DNA from: Pseudomonadota bacterium
GTDB lineage: Bacteria > Myxococcota_A > Polyangia > Polyangiales > Polyangiaceae
Direction of reading: 5' to 3'
Length of the DNA stretch: 17,084 bases
Assembly: GCA_023432025.1 (NCBI GenBank)
Contig: JAEYVE010000254.1
Location: 1 to 17,084, forward strand
In this document: positions 14,669-17,084 of the stretch, piece by piece
Layout of the letters: each line of letters opens with the position of its first letter
How positions within the stretch are numbered: position 1 is the first letter of the stretch
Position numbers and translations under genes: made by a program
Notes under the pieces: model-generated
What the model was told of the DNA's origin: nothing
Databases searched by the model: none
Seen by the model: the letters and a program-made list of their open reading frames with translations, nothing else

Positions 14669-16645
14669 ATGGCAAACCTGCGCCGTAACTTCGCCGACTC
14701 GACCTCCTCGGCGCGCTTTCTTCGGGGCTTGCGTCCCGCCTGCCTGCTTCTGCCGCTCCTGGTCAGCTGCGGCGGCGCCGAACCGGTGCCGCTGGCGACG
14801 GGACCAAGCAAGCTCGAGTGCGTCGTTTCTGCTCCGCCGCCGGCCTCGACGCTTTCGGACCCGAGCCTCCCCCGCCTGCCGTTCCTGCGCGTCTTGGGGG
14901 CTCACCTGGTCAATGACGCCGGCGCACGGACTCGTCTGCGCGGCGTTGCCTTCGGCAATGAAGTTTGGGGGAACGTCGCGGTCCCCCGCGGCCATCACTC
15001 GGAGGCGGACTTCGAGCGCCTCGCGCACATGGGCATGAACTCGGTGCGGTTCTACTTGAACTACCGCACCTTCGAAGACGACGACGCGCCCGGCGTGTAC
15101 AAAGAAGCTGGCTGGGACTGGCTGGACGAGAACGTAGCGTGGGCGCGCAAGCACGGCGTGTATCTCGTGCTGAACATGCACGCTCCCGCCGGCGGCTATC
15201 AGTCGCAGGGCAAAGGCGTCGCGCTTTGGTCGGAGCCGGCCATGCAAACGCGCTTCATCGCGTTGTGGCGCGCCATCGCCGAGCGCTACGCGAACGAAGG
15301 CGCGGTCGCGGGCTACGACATTCTGAACGAACCGGTCCCCCACAAAACTCGCGCCGAGTGGCACGAACTGGCGGAGCGCACCATCGCCGCGATACGCGAA
15401 GTGGATTCGAAGCACGCCGTGTTCGTCGAACGCGTCAACGCGGTCAACGGCGACTGGAGCGAGGATTCGGAGCGCAACTTCTTTCGCGTGAGCGACCCGA
15501 ACGTCGTCTACGAGTTCCACTTTTACAAGCCGTTCCATTTCACGCACCAAAACGCGTTTTGGACGGATCTAGCGGCGCGTGAAGGCTCCTACCCGGACGA
15601 AAGTATCGCCGAGGTGGAGTGGTTTCACCTCGACTCTAGAAAGCAGGCCAAAAGCAAAGCCCTGCCTCCCGGTGATGCGGACTGGAAGCTGCTAGCAACG
15701 GAGCCGTTCACCGTGAACGACGCCGCGCTCGTCGTGGGCAAGCCGGTGCTCACCTGCGACCGCAACGCCGGCGAAGCTTGGTTCGACGACATCACGCTCG
15801 AACGCCTCGGCAAAGGCGGCCGCCCCGAAAAGGTGTGGCAGACGGATCTGGACACCCGGCGTGGCTGGTACTTCTGGACCGAAGACGGTCAAGGCACCGC
15901 AGACGTTTCCACGGAAGGCCACGGCGACCAAACCTCCCTGCGCATCCGCGGCACGAGCGCGAGCGCACACCTCTCGTCCGACCCGCTGCGTTTTCTCTTG
16001 GAAAAGGGCAAAACGTATCGCATGACCGGTTGGATGAAGGGCAAGGGCGTCACGAAGAATGCTTCGTGCGCGCTCCAGCTGGATTTCGCCGAATCCAAGG
16101 TGCCCGTGCACGCGCGCACCAAGGACTATCTACGCCAAGAGCTGGACGCCTACGTGGCCTGGGGCAAACGCGAAAACGTTCCGCTCTATCTCGGTGAATT
16201 CGGCACCATTCGCACCTCGTTCGATGAAGACCGCGGCGGCCTACGTTGGACGCGCGACATGCTCGAGCTCATCGATGAGCGGGGCCTCAGCTACGCGTAT
16301 CACGCGTACCACGAAGAGAACTTCGGCGTGTTCTTCGGGGACGGCAGCCTGCCCGATCCGAAGCACGCCAACACGGCGCTCCTCGAGCTGCTCACTGAAC
16401 GAGGCCGCGCCTCCGCGGAGGGCTCCGACCTGCGGCACGCTCCGCAGCCCCCGTCCCAGCCTGCTGCGTCCCAGCCTGCTCCATCGACGAAGCCGGCTGC
16501 ACCCACGGGCGTTCCCGCAGAATCAACGAAGCCGGCGCCGCCCCCCGCAAATGTACGCCCGCCCATCTCGGCGGCGGATCCCTTGGATCCGCCGAGCGCC
16601 GCCTTCCCTGCTGCGCCGGAGCCCACCGCGCCCGAAACACGTTAG
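14669..16645 (+). CDS. GH5-family glycoside hydrolase lipoprotein with an inserted domain
   Basis: The 658-residue product is a predicted lipoprotein (lipobox LVSC, Cys34) with a glycoside hydrolase family 5 TIM barrel that would cleave beta-1,4 or beta-1,3 glycans at the cell surface or in the periplasm. Barrel landmarks are the early strand RLRGVAFGNEVWG (89-101), Arg127 in SVRFYL, NMHAP (169-173), the acid/base Glu221 in ILNEP, FHFY (283-286) and the nucleophile Glu510 in LGEFG. Between FHFY and LGEFG about 150 extra residues form what looks like a carbohydrate-binding beta-sandwich. A Pro/Ala/Ser/Lys-rich tail covers about 585-658. The start lacks a ribosome site. Cellulase, mannanase and glucanase remain possible. 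It lies 50 bases after the EF-hand lipoprotein. Confidence 0.9.
   Translation: MANLRRNFADSTSSARFLRGLRPACLLLPLLVSCGGAEPVPLATGPSKLECVVSAPPPASTLSDPSLPRLPFLRVLGAHLVNDAGARTRLRGVAFGNEVWGNVAVPRGHHSEADFERLAHMGMNSVRFYLNYRTFEDDDAPGVYKEAGWDWLDENVAWARKHGVYLVLNMHAPAGGYQSQGKGVALWSEPAMQTRFIALWRAIAERYANEGAVAGYDILNEPVPHKTRAEWHELAERTIAAIREVDSKHAVFVERVNAVNGDWSEDSERNFFRVSDPNVVYEFHFYKPFHFTHQNAFWTDLAAREGSYPDESIAEVEWFHLDSRKQAKSKALPPGDADWKLLATEPFTVNDAALVVGKPVLTCDRNAGEAWFDDITLERLGKGGRPEKVWQTDLDTRRGWYFWTEDGQGTADVSTEGHGDQTSLRIRGTSASAHLSSDPLRFLLEKGKTYRMTGWMKGKGVTKNASCALQLDFAESKVPVHARTKDYLRQELDAYVAWGKRENVPLYLGEFGTIRTSFDEDRGGLRWTRDMLELIDERGLSYAYHAYHEENFGVFFGDGSLPDPKHANTALLELLTERGRASAEGSDLRHAPQPPSQPAASQPAPSTKPAAPTGVPAESTKPAPPPANVRPPISAADPLDPPSAAFPAAPEPTAPETR
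16452..16480 (+). repeat. 15-base-period direct repeat in the GH5 tail
   Basis: CGTCCCAGCCTGCT occurs at 16452-16465 and 16467-16480 and encodes repeated Ser-Gln-Pro-Ala units in the low-complexity tail. A second pair, ending ACGAAGCCGGC, occurs at 16484-16497 and 16523-16536 with one difference. They fit expansion of a disordered linker. Confidence 0.6.
16572..16594 (+). other. strong hairpin inside the end of the GH5 coding region
   Basis: CGGCGGATCC (16572-16581) pairs perfectly with GGATCCGCCG (16585-16594) around a 3-base loop, 48 bases before the stop codon. No T-tract follows, so it is not a standard terminator. It may stabilise the mRNA 3' end or simply come from codon bias. Confidence 0.4.
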
Positions 16646-16804
16646 ACCGCCGACACCCCGGAGCCCGGGTCCACGTCCGTGCTGCCCGAAAGTGACGGGG
16701 TCCGTGAGCCTCGTCCGCTGCTCCATCGCATTCGGAGAACCAGGCTTACGTGCGCGTGCTAAACACGCCCGCGCCGCCCGCGCGCCTCCTTGGCACGTTG
16801 CACC

Positions 16805-17084
16805 ATGTCGCTCCTCGGCCTCGTTATTTTCGCCGTAACCTACGTGCTCATTTCCGTGGGGCGGCTGCGCTGGTTGGGGTTCGATCGCCCCGCGGCCGCG
16901 CTCCTGGGCGCGGTGGCTTGCGTCGGGCTGGGAGTACTCGCGCCCGACGAAGCGCTGCACGCCGTCGACGGCTCCACGCTGCTCCTGCTCTTCGCCGTCA
17001 TGGGCATGGGCGCGTTCTTGGCGGTCGACGGCTTCTTCGAACAGGCGGAACGCCTGTTTCTGGCGCGAGCCAAGACGCAGGGGC
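16805..17084 (+). CDS. N-terminal part of an ArsB/NhaD/SLC13-type ion transporter (cut by window end)
   Basis: The frame starts at ATG 16805 and stays open to the window edge, giving 93 complete codons. The product is strongly hydrophobic, with probable membrane segments at residues 2-18, 30-48 and 57-76. The pattern of a first helix, then GFDRPAAALLGAV, then STLLLLFAVMGMGAFLAV followed by a polar helix resembles the N-terminus of the ion-transporter superfamily that includes ArsB arsenite permeases, NhaD Na+/H+ antiporters and SLC13 carboxylate carriers. The substrate cannot be chosen from this fragment. No clear ribosome site precedes the ATG. It lies 159 bases after the GH5 gene, and a small hairpin (16754-16768) lies between them. 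Confidence 0.72.
   Translation, partial: MSLLGLVIFAVTYVLISVGRLRWLGFDRPAAALLGAVACVGLGVLAPDEALHAVDGSTLLLLFAVMGMGAFLAVDGFFEQAERLFLARAKTQG

Overview
This is a GC-rich bacterial window with long coding tracts, short gaps and many secreted or lipid-anchored proteins. The mix (SIMPL lipoprotein, tandem universal stress protein, acyl-lipid desaturase, EF-hand lipoprotein beside a TonB-dependent receptor, GH5 lipoprotein) suggests a Gram-negative of the Myxococcota/Deltaproteobacteria type. That placement rests on gene style and recalled families, not on a marker gene. I saw no rRNA, tRNA, CRISPR array, insertion sequence or phage gene.

Left part (1-4752), all on the minus strand: a class II fructose-bisphosphate aldolase with a structured leader, a SIMPL-domain lipoprotein ending in a strong hairpin, a tRNA-dihydrouridine synthase, a small orphan lipoprotein and a 2-Cys peroxiredoxin. 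A 344-base gap separates the peroxiredoxin from a divergent tandem universal stress protein with a TTG start. Next, on the plus strand, is an unusual protein that joins an HExxH motif, a four-cysteine cluster and a YkgJ-type CxxCxxCC domain.

Central part (7274-9499), minus strand: a compact unit of a Gfo/Idh/MocA oxidoreductase, an exported coiled-coil protein and a VOC/glyoxalase-like protein. The last two overlap as TTGA. The start region of the coiled-coil gene lies in a perfect 16-base palindrome.

Right part (9805-17084), plus strand: a membrane fatty-acid desaturase, then a TonB-dependent receptor and two exported proteins of unknown function joined by ATGA overlaps. This receptor cassette is the best candidate for an undescribed system: an outer-membrane importer with a Tat-like, histidine-bearing exported partner and an EF-hand lipoprotein. 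It is followed by a GH5 lipoprotein whose barrel seems to be interrupted by a rearranged carbohydrate-binding-like domain, and by the start of an ArsB/NhaD/SLC13-type transporter cut by the window end.
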